A stretch of DNA of 56,963 nucleotides from Pirellulales bacterium. Lineage in GTDB: Bacteria; Planctomycetota; Planctomycetia; Pirellulales; Thermoguttaceae. Positions within the stretch are counted from its first letter, which is position 1. Each line of letters starts with the position of its first letter. The stretch is taken from assembly GCA_016936015.1 (NCBI GenBank), contig JAFGPV010000203.1, positions 1 to 56,963 on the forward strand, given 5' to 3'. The position numbers and the translations under genes were made by a program. Below are positions 46,678 to 56,675 of this stretch, piece after piece. Below the pieces are notes generated by a model. It saw nothing but the letters and a program-made list of their open reading frames with translations. It had not been told where the DNA came from and ran no database searches.

Positions 46678-47162
46678 GGAGAAAATTTTAGCAGAAGGGG
46701 CATGTCCCCGACAGGGGGGGTGTTCTTCTCGGACGCGCGAAATGACATTTCAAGCTGGAGGATCGGTTCCGGAGAAGTGGCGCTGTTGATTATGTTATTT
46801 CACTTTAAATTTTAGGGATTTGCTCGCGTACAGTGCAGTATCTGCATAATAAATGGGCGTTATTTCCGTTTTTTTGTGTGAACTTCCGAATTTCCCGGTC
46901 GGTGACTCAATTTGTTTGGAAATGCTATTCGACTTCAAATCTCTTTTCGTCTTAACGACTTTCGTACAACAGTCGCCGATTTTTTTGTCGGATCGCCAAG
47001 GGGCGCACTCGATTCTTGGAGTGGTCTGGCATGTGCTTTGCGGTTTCAGAAACTTTTCATCCCGGCGAATATGCCGGGAGCAGGACGTTTTCCTTCAGTC
47101 GCCCGGCGGAAGTGCCGGGGCTGAATATTTCGGTCCTTCATGATCCAATTCAGGTGAAAGGC
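46678..47162. other. Intergenic region in front of amtB
   Basis: 485 bases without a gene. It holds the sigma-54 promoter at 47027-47041 and then a GC-rich leader with hairpins (CCCGGCGAATATGCCGGG at about 47060-47077; CCCGGCGGAAGTGCCGGGG at about 47101-47120). No glutamine riboswitch could be confirmed. Confidence 0.6.
47027..47041 (+). promoter_or_regulatory. Sigma-54 (RpoN) promoter of amtB-glnK
   Basis: TGGCATG-N4-TTGC with exact GG-N10-GC spacing (GG at 47028-47029, GC at 47040-47041). It matches the TGGCAYG-N4-TTGC consensus except one base. The expected start of transcription is near 47053, giving a leader of about 110 bases before the amtB ATG. It fits nitrogen control by an NtrC-type regulator, two of which are encoded in this window. 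Confidence 0.8.
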
Positions 47163-48653
47163 ATGATGAATCGAGGTCTGGGGTGCATTTTCGTGTTGCT
47201 TCTGTTGGGCCATCTGCTAGTTCTTGTCGGCGCACCGTGCGGCTACGCCGAAGAAACTCCCGGGACGACGCCGGCGGCTTCGGACGCGCCGGCCGCGGGA
47301 GTTCCGACGCTGCTGGAACTCCAGCAGAAGATCGACGAGAAGGCGATTGCGCTGGACACGGTGTGGACGCTGGCGGCCGCCTTCCTCGTGATGTGGATGC
47401 AGGCGGGATTCGCCCTGGTGGAGACCGGTTTTACCCGGGCGAAGAACGCCGTGAACATCCTCATGAAAAACCTGCTGGATTTTTGTTTCGGGAGCATCGC
47501 CTTCTGGGTAATCGGCTTCGGTTTGATGTTCAGCATCGGCAACGCCTTCGTCGGCGACAGCGGATTCTTTCTCGACCAACAGAAGGTCGAGATTGCCCAG
47601 GACGACGGCACGGTGAAGGCGACCACCAACTTCGATCCGATTTCCTGGACCTCCGTTCCCCTGGAGTGCAAATTCTTCTTTCAACTCGTGTTCTGCGCCA
47701 CGGCGGCGACGATCGTCTCCGGAGCGATGGCGGAACGGACCAAATTCACCTCGTACATGCTTTACAGCATCGCCATCTCGGCGCTGATCTATCCGATTTC
47801 CGGCCATTGGATTTGGGGGGGAGGGTGGCTCGCGCAGTTCGGCGGCTCGGGGATGTGGGACTTCGCCGGATCGACGGTGGTGCATAGTTGCGGCGGGTGG
47901 CTGGCCCTGGTCGGGGCCTTCGTGCTCGGCCCCCGGTTGGGAAAATACACCGCGGAAGGGAATGCCCGGGCCATTCCGGGACATAACATTCCCTTGGCGG
48001 CCTTGGGAGTGTTCATCCTCTGGCTGGGCTGGTTCGGTTTCAATCCCGGCAGCACGATGGGGGCCTTAAGCAACGACATTTCGCACATCGTCTGCACGAC
48101 GAACAGTGCGGCGGCCATCGGCGCCATCGCCGCGTTGGCGACGTCGAAGATTATCTTCAAGAAATGGGATTCCGGCATGGCGCTGAACGGCGCATTGGCC
48201 GGCCTGGTGGCGATTACGGCGCCCTGCATGTGGGTGTCGATCCCCGGCGCGTTGGCCATCGGCGCGGTCGGCGGCGTGCTGGTGGTCCTCTCCGTGCTGT
48301 TTATCGAGCGGATCCTGAAGATCGACGATCCGGTCGGCGCCGTGTCGGTGCACGGGGTCTGCGGCGCGTGGGGGACGCTCTCGTTGGGCTTGTTTTCCAT
48401 CGCCGACGGCAACCTGGCGCCTTTGCCCGGCCTCTTTTACGGAGGCGGCCTACAGCAGTTGATCAACCAGGCGGTGGGCGTCCTAGCGGTTTTCGGCTGG
48501 TGCGTCGCCGCCGGACTGGTCCTCTTTTTACTGTTGAAGTACACGGTGGGCCTACGCGTCTCGCCGGAGGAAGAATGGGAAGGTCTGGACTTCGGCGAAC
48601 ACGGCAATTCGGCCTACCACGGTTTCGTCTTTGCCACCACGCCCGAGGGATAA
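47163..48653 (+). CDS. amtB: Ammonium transporter (Amt family)
   Basis: 496 residues. A cleavable N-terminal signal (MMNRGLGCIFVLLLLGHLLV) precedes eleven hydrophobic segments. Amt signatures: AALFVLMWMQAGFALVETG-like start, FCFGSIAFWVIGFGLMF, GAMAERTKF, VHSCGGWLALVGA (first pore His) and VGAVSVHGVCGAWGTLS (second pore His). It imports ammonium. ATG at 47163 or 47166. It lies 18 bases before glnK, the universal amtB-glnK pair, and behind a sigma-54 promoter. Confidence 0.94.
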   Translation: MMNRGLGCIFVLLLLGHLLVLVGAPCGYAEETPGTTPAASDAPAAGVPTLLELQQKIDEKAIALDTVWTLAAAFLVMWMQAGFALVETGFTRAKNAVNILMKNLLDFCFGSIAFWVIGFGLMFSIGNAFVGDSGFFLDQQKVEIAQDDGTVKATTNFDPISWTSVPLECKFFFQLVFCATAATIVSGAMAERTKFTSYMLYSIAISALIYPISGHWIWGGGWLAQFGGSGMWDFAGSTVVHSCGGWLALVGAFVLGPRLGKYTAEGNARAIPGHNIPLAALGVFILWLGWFGFNPGSTMGALSNDISHIVCTTNSAAAIGAIAALATSKIIFKKWDSGMALNGALAGLVAITAPCMWVSIPGALAIGAVGGVLVVLSVLFIERILKIDDPVGAVSVHGVCGAWGTLSLGLFSIADGNLAPLPGLFYGGGLQQLINQAVGVLAVFGWCVAAGLVLFLLLKYTVGLRVSPEEEWEGLDFGEHGNSAYHGFVFATTPEG

Positions 48654-48665
48654 AAGAAGGAGTGA

Positions 48666-49010
<345 letters not shown>

Positions 49011-49378
49011 AGAGGCCCCCGACGATTCGAAAGATTGGCCCCGGCACTTGAATCCTTGGATTGTCGAAGTTGCTTATTGATGCTTAGGTGAATGATGTTT
49101 TCTGAACGATCCGGGACGGCGGTCCCGGGAGTAAAAGAAGACCCCATTCTACCCCCGCGACCGCCGTCGCGGGGTGTTTTATTTAATGGGACGTTCGTTT
49201 TCTGAAGGTCAGTAGAAGCCGGCTATTTCGCGTTCTTGGGGCCAGCCGCCTATAACTGTTTCTGCACCCGCTGCCGGGGGATGCTTGATTTTTCGGCCAT
49301 TTTCGGTTATGCTGAATAAACTTCCTTTTCCTCGACTTGAATCCATGATGACGGAGGCAGCGGATCGGAGCGGCAACC
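49011..49378. repeat. Gene-free spacer with family B palindromes
   Basis: Two hairpins lie at about 49108-49130 (GATCCGGGACGGCGGTCCCG type) and 49151-49173 (CCCCGCGACCGCCGTCGCGG), followed by a T-rich stretch (TGTTTTATTTA), so the second may terminate amtB-glnK. No gene is seen. Confidence 0.7.
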
Positions 49379-50443
49379 ATGCGAAGACTTTTCCTCGTGG
49401 CGGCGGTCTGCGCGCCGCTGGCGGCGTCCGTCTCTGCCGCCACGTTCCAGAGCGTAGGGATTTATCAATCGTTTGACCAGCTCACTGCCTGGGCGCATCA
49501 GTTTGCCGACGGCAATCCGGACCTGGTGGAATTAGTTCAGTACGGCGCGAGCTACCAGGGGCGTCCTCTTCTGGCCCTGAACATCTCGCTCCAACCCGGC
49601 GTCAACGATCCGACCAAGCCGGAGTTCCTTTTCACCGGTGGGATTCACGCGCGGGAAGTGATTGCTTCGCAGGCGGCGTATCAATTGGCGGAGCGCCTTG
49701 TGGAAGGTTATCGCAGCGGCGCTCAGGAATTTACCGACATCCTGGCGGAGCGCGAGGTGTGGATCGTGCCGAACATGAATCCCGACGGACGGATCGTCGT
49801 CGAGGGCGGCGGCAGCAGCCAGCGGACGAACCTGCAAGGCGTCGATCTTAACCGGAATTTCCCGCATAGTTGGGAGAAAAACAACGCCTCGCCGGGAAGC
49901 GAGACCTACGCCGGGCCGGAAGTCCTCTCCGCGCCGGAGGCCTCCCAATTCTGGACGATGCTTCACGATTCCGAGAAGTTCGATCACCTGCTGGGGGCCA
50001 TCGATTTTCACAGCGGGGCGCAGACGATCATCGATCCCTGGCTCTCTCCCACGGAGTTCCGTAATGATCCGTTGCCTACGGCCGAACGGGGAAAGTTCGA
50101 CGCCTTGGCCGACCAGATGAGCCAGGAGTCCGGGATCGGCGTGGGGCGGCTGCACTACGATTCCTACGGTACGTTGACCGACAGCCTCTACGATGAGTTC
50201 GGAGCCTACGCCTTTACCGAGGAGCTTTACCAGGGAGTCTTCACCGATTACTTCACGTACTTCAACCCGGTCGATGCCGCGACCCGGGACGACCGGGTGA
50301 ACCGGGCCGTGGATTCCGCCTTGTTTCTCTTGAGCGACGAGGCGTTTGCCTTGGTGCCGGAACCTTCCACCGTTTTGCTGTTGGTGACGGCCGGCGTGTT
50401 CGTGCTTCTGCGGAGGGGTCGCCGGTCAGCGGCGGGAGATTAA
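49379..50443 (+). CDS. M14-family zinc carboxypeptidase with PEP-CTERM tag
   Basis: 354 residues. Signal peptide MRRLFLVAAVCAPLAASVSA. Zinc ligands His90 and Glu93 (GGIHAREVIA) and His211 (IDFHSGAQ); substrate-binding VDLNRNFPHSW; catalytic Glu282 in AYAFTEELYQG. The C-terminus is VPEPSTVLLLVTAGVFVLLR plus RRGRR, the PEP-CTERM exosortase-sorting signal. It should be exported, processed by exosortase and anchored or released. The substrate is probably peptides at the cell surface. Confidence 0.9.
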   Translation: MRRLFLVAAVCAPLAASVSAATFQSVGIYQSFDQLTAWAHQFADGNPDLVELVQYGASYQGRPLLALNISLQPGVNDPTKPEFLFTGGIHAREVIASQAAYQLAERLVEGYRSGAQEFTDILAEREVWIVPNMNPDGRIVVEGGGSSQRTNLQGVDLNRNFPHSWEKNNASPGSETYAGPEVLSAPEASQFWTMLHDSEKFDHLLGAIDFHSGAQTIIDPWLSPTEFRNDPLPTAERGKFDALADQMSQESGIGVGRLHYDSYGTLTDSLYDEFGAYAFTEELYQGVFTDYFTYFNPVDAATRDDRVNRAVDSALFLLSDEAFALVPEPSTVLLLVTAGVFVLLRRGRRSAAGD

Positions 50444-50464
50444 CGTTCTGATCCCAATCAGAAA

Positions 50465-53443
50465 TCAAGGGGCCGTTGGTTGGGATGTCGAGGGGGAGAC
50501 GATGCGATGGATGATCGCCCGGAGTTCGTCGAGCAGCCGATCGATTCCTTCGTTTTCCCGCTCCCGGGCCTGCTGTTGCAACCGGCTGGCCGGTTCGGTG
50601 AAGGCCGGGAATCCCATTGTTCCGCCGGCTCCTTTCAACCAGTGGGCCAATTCAGCCAGTTTTTCCCACTGGCCTTCTTGCCAGGCGGCGTGCATCGCGT
50701 CCCATCTGCCCTCCAATTGCCCGACGAAATCGGTGACTACTTCGCACAACTCCGGATCGTCTAGCGAGAGCGTGGAGGTCAAGAGATCGGCCTCCGGCGG
50801 AGGCGACGTTTCCTGCCGGGAGGGCCTGGAGGGCTTGTCCCTATTCAGGGCTTCCACCACGGCGTGTAACAGCTTCTCGACGTTGACCGGCTTGCTCAAA
50901 TAGTCCGAGCAACCCGCCTGAAGACATTTTTCTTTGTCGCCCTTGAGGGCATGGGCGGTCAAGGCGACGATCGGCAGGGTTGCGCCCTGGGCGCGTAACA
51001 GGGCCGCGGCCGTATAACCGTCCATCAGGGGCATTTGCATGTCCATCAGGATCACGTCGAAGGGTTTCCGCAGGGCCAGTTCGACACCGGTATGCCCGTC
51101 TTCGGCGGTCGTGACTTTCGCTCCCGCCCGCTCGAGGACCCGCGTGAGCATCTTCCGATTCGTGTCTCCGTCTTCCATCAAGAGGATCCGGGCGTTGTCG
51201 ATCCGCAGGGAGCAGTGGGGGATGACGGGATCGGGAGTGACGATAAAGTCCGTCGAGTGGACGTCCAGGATCCGGACGCCCTCCAAGGAGCCGGGATCGA
51301 TCATGGCGCGGAAGGTGCTTCCCTTGCCCGGTTGGCTGGTGACGGTCAATTGGCCGCCGAGGGCCAGAGCGATGCGGCGGGCGATGGGCAATCCCAGACC
51401 GGTCCCCCCGCGGCGGTGCGTATCGGATCTGTCGACCTGGATAAAGGGATCGAAGATCGTTTCCAGTTGATCCGCCGGGATGCCGATGCCCGAGTCGATG
51501 ATGTCGAAGGCGAGGAGTTGCTTCCCTCCCTCGTCGACCATTTGGGACACGATCCGCACGCCCCCCATGTCCGTAAACTTGATCGCGTTGCCCACCAGGT
51601 GCATCAGCAACTGTCGCAGCCGGTCGGGATCGGTTTCGATGCTTTCCGGCGCGCCCTGCGGCCATTCGGAGTCCAGCGTGATGTGCTTTTCCAGGGCCCG
51701 GACCCGAAGCAGCGAAAGCACATGTCCCAGCACCTGCATCGGCTGGCACCGTTGGCGTTCGATCTCCACCCCCTCCGTCTCGATTTTCGAGAGATCCAGG
51801 ATGTCGTCGATCAGGATCATGAGTTGTTGTCCGCTGGCGTAGATCGTTTGCAGGAATTCGTGGCGTTCGGTTTCCGTAATTTGCTTGCAGCCGTCGTCGA
51901 GCAATTCCGTAAATCCGAGGATTACGTTCAGCGGCGTGCGGATTTCATGGCTCATGTTGGCCAGGAAATGACTCTTGGCGTTGTTGGCCGCCTCGGCCTG
52001 CCCGATCGCCTGCCGGAGCATTGTTTCATTGCGTTTGCGGGAGGTGACGTCCCGGAAAACCGCGATTGTCTGCCACTGGTTCCGCCAATCGACCGAGGAG
52101 AGCGAGACTTCGAAGGAGCGGATTTCGCCGTTCTTCCGACGGGCTTCCAACTCCTCGGTGCGGTTGGCCTGCGTCTTTTCGTCCAGGTCCCGGAAGCGCG
52201 GGAACAACCGCCGGAGCTGGTAGGATGACTCGGGCGGGGCCAGCAGCGCGTGCACTTCGCGCCCCAGCGTCTCCTCGGCCGAATAGCCAAAAATCTCCGT
52301 TGCCGCGGCGCTCCAGAAGGTGATCCGCCCCCGATGGTCCACCACCAGGATCGCGTCCTGCGCCAAGCTTGCAATGTAGCAGAAGCGGGCCTCGCTTTCC
52401 CGCAGCGCTTCCTGCTCCTTGGCGATCCGGCGATCGGATTCCTCCAGCCGTTTTTTGACCCGGCGGATGACCATCGCCGTAATCAGTAAAAAGACCAGCG
52501 AGGACGTGATGCCGAAACCGAGCAACAGATTACTCGAATGCTCCCGCCAGGCTTGATGGGCGTCCACGTCGAAAAACATCAGGATCTCGCCGATGGAGCG
52601 TTTCGCGGCGTCCTTCAGGGGCATCTGCCCCACCCGGTACGTATGCCCACCGAAGACGACTTCCGTTTCGTTGTGCTTCAGGGATTGAGGATCGTCCTGG
52701 ATTTTTTGGATGATTTCGGGGGGAACCTTGTTGAAGGTGCTTTCCGTGACGACCGCGTGGGAAAGTTGATCCCAATTGCCTTGCCGGCCGAGCAGGGCCA
52801 TGCCGCTCTCCCAGTCGTTGCGGCCCAGCCATTGTTTTTTCACCAGCAGCACGAAGTTGACGTTCGTGGTCTTTTGCACCTCCCGGAGAATCGGATCAAC
52901 CTCGGTCCCCAACTCGAAAAAGCCCAGCAGTTTTTTATCGCGGATGACGGGATACACGTAGCGCAGCGTAAACGTCCCGAAGCGTCCCAACTCGATGCCC
53001 CAACTGTTCTTTTTCGTCCGCTGCGCCTCGCGGAGCGTAAAGCGGTCGATCACCTCGCCGTAGGTGTCCGGTTTATAAAGACGCAGGAAACAACGCCGGT
53101 CCGGATCGATAAAATAAATATGGGTAATCCGGTTCCGAGCCTGCAACTTCTCGGCCAACGGCCGGCAATAATCCAACAACTGTTGCCGATTCTGCGATTG
53201 CCAGATATTGAGCAACTGCCGGTCCTGCATCGTCGCGGCGGCGATCCCCCCCAGGCTCTGCGCCATGTTGGCCAGCCGCTGCTTATAATACTTGTATGCG
53301 GTGTCCAGCGATTGTTCGCATTCTTGATCGAAAAAGGTGTCCTCCTGCATCAGCGCCATCGTCGAATAGGCCGCCAAGAGGACGATGAGCACCAGGCCCA
53401 GGGGTAAAAGGATCGTCAGTTGGATGGAACGGTTCTTGGTCAT
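50465..53443 (-). CDS. Hybrid sensor histidine kinase (Cache-like, PAS, HisKA, REC, HPt)
   Basis: 992 residues. TM1 (LTILLPLGLVLIVLLAAYS, about 9-27), a Cache-like extracytoplasmic sensor (about 40-290) and TM2 (LLLGFGITSSLVFLLITAMV). A PAS domain (FCYIASLAQDAILVVDHRG) is followed by HisKA with NAKSHFLANMSHEIRTPLNV, an ATPase domain (GGTGLGLPIARRIAL), a receiver (FDVILMDMQMPLMDGYTAAA) and a C-terminal HPt domain (LAELAHWLKGAGGTMGFPAF). The set is a complete phosphorelay in one chain, lacking only the output. The start at 53443 is preferred to a longer frame at 53485. No partner gene is adjacent. Confidence 0.92.
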   Translation of the reverse strand: MTKNRSIQLTILLPLGLVLIVLLAAYSTMALMQEDTFFDQECEQSLDTAYKYYKQRLANMAQSLGGIAAATMQDRQLLNIWQSQNRQQLLDYCRPLAEKLQARNRITHIYFIDPDRRCFLRLYKPDTYGEVIDRFTLREAQRTKKNSWGIELGRFGTFTLRYVYPVIRDKKLLGFFELGTEVDPILREVQKTTNVNFVLLVKKQWLGRNDWESGMALLGRQGNWDQLSHAVVTESTFNKVPPEIIQKIQDDPQSLKHNETEVVFGGHTYRVGQMPLKDAAKRSIGEILMFFDVDAHQAWREHSSNLLLGFGITSSLVFLLITAMVIRRVKKRLEESDRRIAKEQEALRESEARFCYIASLAQDAILVVDHRGRITFWSAAATEIFGYSAEETLGREVHALLAPPESSYQLRRLFPRFRDLDEKTQANRTEELEARRKNGEIRSFEVSLSSVDWRNQWQTIAVFRDVTSRKRNETMLRQAIGQAEAANNAKSHFLANMSHEIRTPLNVILGFTELLDDGCKQITETERHEFLQTIYASGQQLMILIDDILDLSKIETEGVEIERQRCQPMQVLGHVLSLLRVRALEKHITLDSEWPQGAPESIETDPDRLRQLLMHLVGNAIKFTDMGGVRIVSQMVDEGGKQLLAFDIIDSGIGIPADQLETIFDPFIQVDRSDTHRRGGTGLGLPIARRIALALGGQLTVTSQPGKGSTFRAMIDPGSLEGVRILDVHSTDFIVTPDPVIPHCSLRIDNARILLMEDGDTNRKMLTRVLERAGAKVTTAEDGHTGVELALRKPFDVILMDMQMPLMDGYTAAALLRAQGATLPIVALTAHALKGDKEKCLQAGCSDYLSKPVNVEKLLHAVVEALNRDKPSRPSRQETSPPPEADLLTSTLSLDDPELCEVVTDFVGQLEGRWDAMHAAWQEGQWEKLAELAHWLKGAGGTMGFPAFTEPASRLQQQARERENEGIDRLLDELRAIIHRIVSPSTSQPTAP

Positions 53444-53677
53444 CGGGGATCTCCCTGCGTGGAAAACGAATCTTGGATCCGCCACGATTTACTCATTAAC
53501 AATAGGTTATCGGCGGGCGAAAATCCCGCGGGGGGCAAAAATGCCGCGTTTCTCGGGGAGGGCACACTCGGCCCGGGACGGCTCGATCGAAATTGTCCGG
53601 CACAAGGCTAAAAGATCCTGCCGCTTCTGCGGATTAGAACGCTTTTTCCGGACGACGGCGGCCGCCGGCAGCGCCGT

Positions 53678-54811
53678 TTAACCCTCGCGGGCCAGCTTCT
53701 TCAAGGCCTCGATTCCCCGCTCGATGACCGCGTCCGGGGCGGCGTAGGAGATGCGGAAGTGGGTGTCGCGGCGGCTGAAGACGCCGCCGGGAATGATCAG
53801 CAATTGGTGCCGTTCGATCGCCCGACGGACGAACGTCTCGCCGTCGCTCCACGGGACCTTGGGGAAGGCGTAGAACGCACCGCCCGGCGGGGCCAGCTCG
53901 TAGTCCTCGGCCAGGCCCGAGACGAGCTGGTCCCGCTTGCGGCGGTAGGCGTCAATCGTCTCCGCCATGTCGATCTCCAAGGCCGCCGCGCCGGCCCATT
54001 GCATCGGTTGCGGGGCGCAGACAAAACTGAACTGCTGGAGCTTGATCATCTCCTGGATGATCGCCGCGGGTCCGTGGGCGAATCCCAACCGCCAGCCGGT
54101 CATGCCGTAGCTCTTGCTGAAGCCGTCCAGCACCAGCGTCTGCGGATTGTACCGGGCTGGCGAGACGAACGGCCGGTCATAGCAGAACAGGCGATAGACC
54201 TCGTCGCTCAGAAGGACCACGTTCTTCCGCGCCGCCAGTTCGGCCAGACCGCGGACGGCGGCCTCGTCGGCCACGACCCCGGTCGGATTGGCCGGGCTGT
54301 TCAGCAGGATCAGCTTCGTCCGCGGCGTGATCGCCGATTCCACGCGGTCCAGGTCGATGCGGAAGTCGGGATAGGTGTTGATGACGACCGGCTTGCCGCC
54401 TACGACGTTGACCAGGGCGTCGTACATCACGAAATACGGATCGAAAAAAATCACTTCATCACCGGGATTGACCAGCACCATCAAGGCCAAGAGCAACCCG
54501 CCGCTGGTCCCCGAGGTGACGAACAACTCCCGGTCCTCATGCCCGTATTCCTGCCGCACCCGGGCTTGAAGTTTTTCCCGCAGGACGGGCATCCCCTGGG
54601 TCAGCGCGTAGCCATTTTTGCGGCTCTGGATGGCGTCGATGCACGCCTGCCGGGCTTCTTGCGGCACGTCGAAATCGGGCTGCCCGATCGAGAGATTGAT
54701 GGGGTCCTTGAGCTTCGCCCCCAGATCGAACACCTTGCGGATGCCCGAGGCGTCGAACAGCCGCGTGCGATCGGCGAGCCAGTCGTTGGAAGGGGTATTA
54801 TTTTTTGTCAT
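53678..54811 (-). CDS. Class I/II PLP-dependent aminotransferase (aspartate-type)
   Basis: 377 residues. INLSIGQPDFDVPQEARQAC, then LLNSPANPTGVVADEAAV and the PLP lysine in LVLDGFSKSYGMTGWRLGFA; C-terminal Arg in THFRISYAAP. This is the AspC/PatA-like aminotransferase I fold. The amino donor cannot be assigned from sequence alone. It diverges from the cas12f gene; 434 bases separate them. Confidence 0.9.
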   Translation of the reverse strand: MTKNNTPSNDWLADRTRLFDASGIRKVFDLGAKLKDPINLSIGQPDFDVPQEARQACIDAIQSRKNGYALTQGMPVLREKLQARVRQEYGHEDRELFVTSGTSGGLLLALMVLVNPGDEVIFFDPYFVMYDALVNVVGGKPVVINTYPDFRIDLDRVESAITPRTKLILLNSPANPTGVVADEAAVRGLAELAARKNVVLLSDEVYRLFCYDRPFVSPARYNPQTLVLDGFSKSYGMTGWRLGFAHGPAAIIQEMIKLQQFSFVCAPQPMQWAGAAALEIDMAETIDAYRRKRDQLVSGLAEDYELAPPGGAFYAFPKVPWSDGETFVRRAIERHQLLIIPGGVFSRRDTHFRISYAAPDAVIERGIEALKKLAREG

Positions 54812-55245
54812 GTTATCGCGAAGTGCAACGCGCTTTTTGGGCGGTGCTTAGGTTGCGTCGAGTGTTGCACTTCGTACCGCCGGTAAGTATTGAAGTTAGG
54901 GCAAAGTGCATGGTTGTAAGATTATAAGTTCCAAAAGGGGGATTTGCACTTGGTGGTTTGGGTAATTTGGTGGTCAGTCATTCGCTTCGCTGGCAGGGGC
55001 CGGTGGTGGTGTTTATCCATTAAGATTGACAGTCTTGTGGTGCTGGGTGGGGTACGTACATGTTGAAACCGAAAGCAGACTGCTCCATTGTACAGTATGG
55101 GGTGGCCAATTTCTAGGTTTTTTAGTGAATGTTTTTTTCAAGAAGATAGCACTTCGGATTTGATATCCTGATAAATTTTTGTATACTACTTCTGTCTTTT
55201 TCAAAGCAATTCAAATTATTCTAAAAGCTGAGGGAGGGGGCGTCC
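54812..55245. other. Divergent spacer in front of cas12f
   Basis: No gene is seen. An 11-bp inverted repeat CGAAGTGCAAC (54819-54829) / GTTGCACTTCG (54864-54874) sits just outside the aminotransferase start. Base composition falls towards the cas12f gene, marking the border of the AT-richer block. Confidence 0.55.
55161..55188 (+). promoter_or_regulatory. Candidate sigma-70 promoter of cas12f
   Basis: TTGATA (55161-55166), a 16-base spacer and TATACT (55183-55188), followed by the ATG 58 bases downstream of the -10. A GGGAGGGGG Shine-Dalgarno stretch lies about 5-8 bases before the ATG. Confidence 0.6.
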
Positions 55246-56673
55246 ATGAAGGAAAAGTATTTTGTCAAAGTGGCCAAATTTGAGATTTTAAAACCTGCCA
55301 ATGGGATGACTTGGAAGGAGTTTCGACAATTGCTTATGTCGGTGCGCTATCGGGTGTTCCGTTTGGCAAATCTTTGCGTCAGCGAAAATTTTCTTCAATT
55401 CCATTTATGGCGGAAGAAAGAGATTGATAAGATACCCACTTTAAAAATCAGCGAGTTGAATCGTCAGTTGAGGGAGATGTTACTTGAAGAGAAAAAAACA
55501 AGCGATGCGGAGCAAACGCGAATTTGCAAACGAGGCGCATTGCCGGCTAGCATTGTCGATGCACTATCCCAATATAAGATTCGCGCACTCACCGCCAAAA
55601 GCAAGTGGCGGGATGTAATACGCGGAAATGCGTCTTTGCCATCTTTCCGCAACGATGCCGCAATTCCCATTTGTTGTCATAAACCATCCCACAGACGTCT
55701 GGAAAAAACCTCGAATGGAAATGTTGAATTGGAACTCATGATCTGCATGAAACCCTATCCACGGATCATTTTAAAAACGGAGAAAATCTCCGGCAACATG
55801 AAAGCTACCTTGGAACGTCTCTTGGCAAACAGGGGGAATTCAGATACCGGGTATCAGCAAAGATTTTTTGAGGTTGTGCAAGACAGACAAGAAGGTAGAA
55901 GATGGTATTTGCATGTAACCTATAAATTTCCTGCCTCGTTGCTCCGCCTCAATCCGCAAGTGATCGTCGGCATTGATTTAGGTTTTTCCTGCCCTCTCTA
56001 CGCGGCCATAAACAATGGACTAGCGCGGTTGGGTTGGCGTCATTATGAATCTCTAGGGAAGCGTATCCGCAACTTACAGAATCAGGTTTTTGCCCGGCGT
56101 CGGAGCATGCAGAGCGGCGGAAATGCCTCTCTAACGATGGATACTGCGCGAGGCGGACATGGACGCAAGCGGATTTTGCGGCCAATTGAAAAATTGGCGG
56201 GTCGAGTCAACAATGCCTACTCGACCCTTAACCATCAACTATCTCGTTCCGTCATCGAATTTGCGAAAAACCACGGTGCCGGGGTAATCCAAATGGAAAA
56301 TTTGGAAGGTCTGAAAGAGCAGTTGACAGGGACGTTTCTCGGATCACGGTGGCGATATCACGAATTACAGCAATTTATCGAATACAAGGCGAAGGAAGTC
56401 GGAATTGAAGTTCGCAAAATCAATCCTCAATATACGAGCCGGCGCTGCTCCGAATGCGGTTACATTAATATTAAATTCGATCGCGCATTCAGGGATGCAA
56501 ACCGAAAAGATGGGAAAACGGCGAAATTCATCTGCCCAAAATGCAAATGGGAGGGCGATCCGGACTACAATGCTGCGAGAAATCTGGCTACCCTTGACAT
56601 AGAGAACCTGATTCGACAACAATTAATCAATCAAGGAATTCCCTCCGAAAGGGAAGAAACGCCTGTTCTTTAA
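55246..56673 (+). CDS. cas12f: Cas12f-type miniature RNA-guided nuclease (type V-F)
   Basis: 475 residues. The C-terminal half is a split RuvC nuclease: Asp244 in VIVGIDLGFSCPLYAAINN, Glu351 in GVIQMENLEGLK, Asp440 in DPDYNAARNLA. A zinc ribbon between the last two has Cys401, Cys404, Cys430 and Cys433 (RRCSECG, FICPKCKW). Sequence blocks also seen in Un1Cas12f1 (from memory) include AINN, FARRR, GGHGRKRILRPI and IEVRKINPQYTSRRCSECG. The N-terminal 240 residues are poorly conserved, as is usual, and hold the REC/WED region. It is shorter than Un1Cas12f1 (529). Codon and base use are AT-richer than the neighbours, suggesting transfer. Alternative: a TnpB-like protein, disfavoured by the tracrRNA-like RNA and repeat that follow. 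No cas1, cas2 or cas4 in the window. Confidence 0.9.
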   Translation: MKEKYFVKVAKFEILKPANGMTWKEFRQLLMSVRYRVFRLANLCVSENFLQFHLWRKKEIDKIPTLKISELNRQLREMLLEEKKTSDAEQTRICKRGALPASIVDALSQYKIRALTAKSKWRDVIRGNASLPSFRNDAAIPICCHKPSHRRLEKTSNGNVELELMICMKPYPRIILKTEKISGNMKATLERLLANRGNSDTGYQQRFFEVVQDRQEGRRWYLHVTYKFPASLLRLNPQVIVGIDLGFSCPLYAAINNGLARLGWRHYESLGKRIRNLQNQVFARRRSMQSGGNASLTMDTARGGHGRKRILRPIEKLAGRVNNAYSTLNHQLSRSVIEFAKNHGAGVIQMENLEGLKEQLTGTFLGSRWRYHELQQFIEYKAKEVGIEVRKINPQYTSRRCSECGYINIKFDRAFRDANRKDGKTAKFICPKCKWEGDPDYNAARNLATLDIENLIRQQLINQGIPSEREETPVL

Positions 56674-56675
56674 CA

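Noticed and set aside
46981-47130. Glutamine riboswitch (glnA motif) in the amtB leader
   Set aside because: The GGCGGAAGTGCC stretch recalls the GGAAGTAGG core, but the expected loops and pairing could not be assembled; the hairpins look like GC-rich leader structure.
55246-56673. TnpB/IS605-type protein instead of Cas12f
   Set aside because: There is no adjacent TnpA or transposon end. The downstream RNA has the Cas12f tracrRNA order and a separate repeat follows; the sequence blocks fit Cas12f1 better. A tree is still needed.
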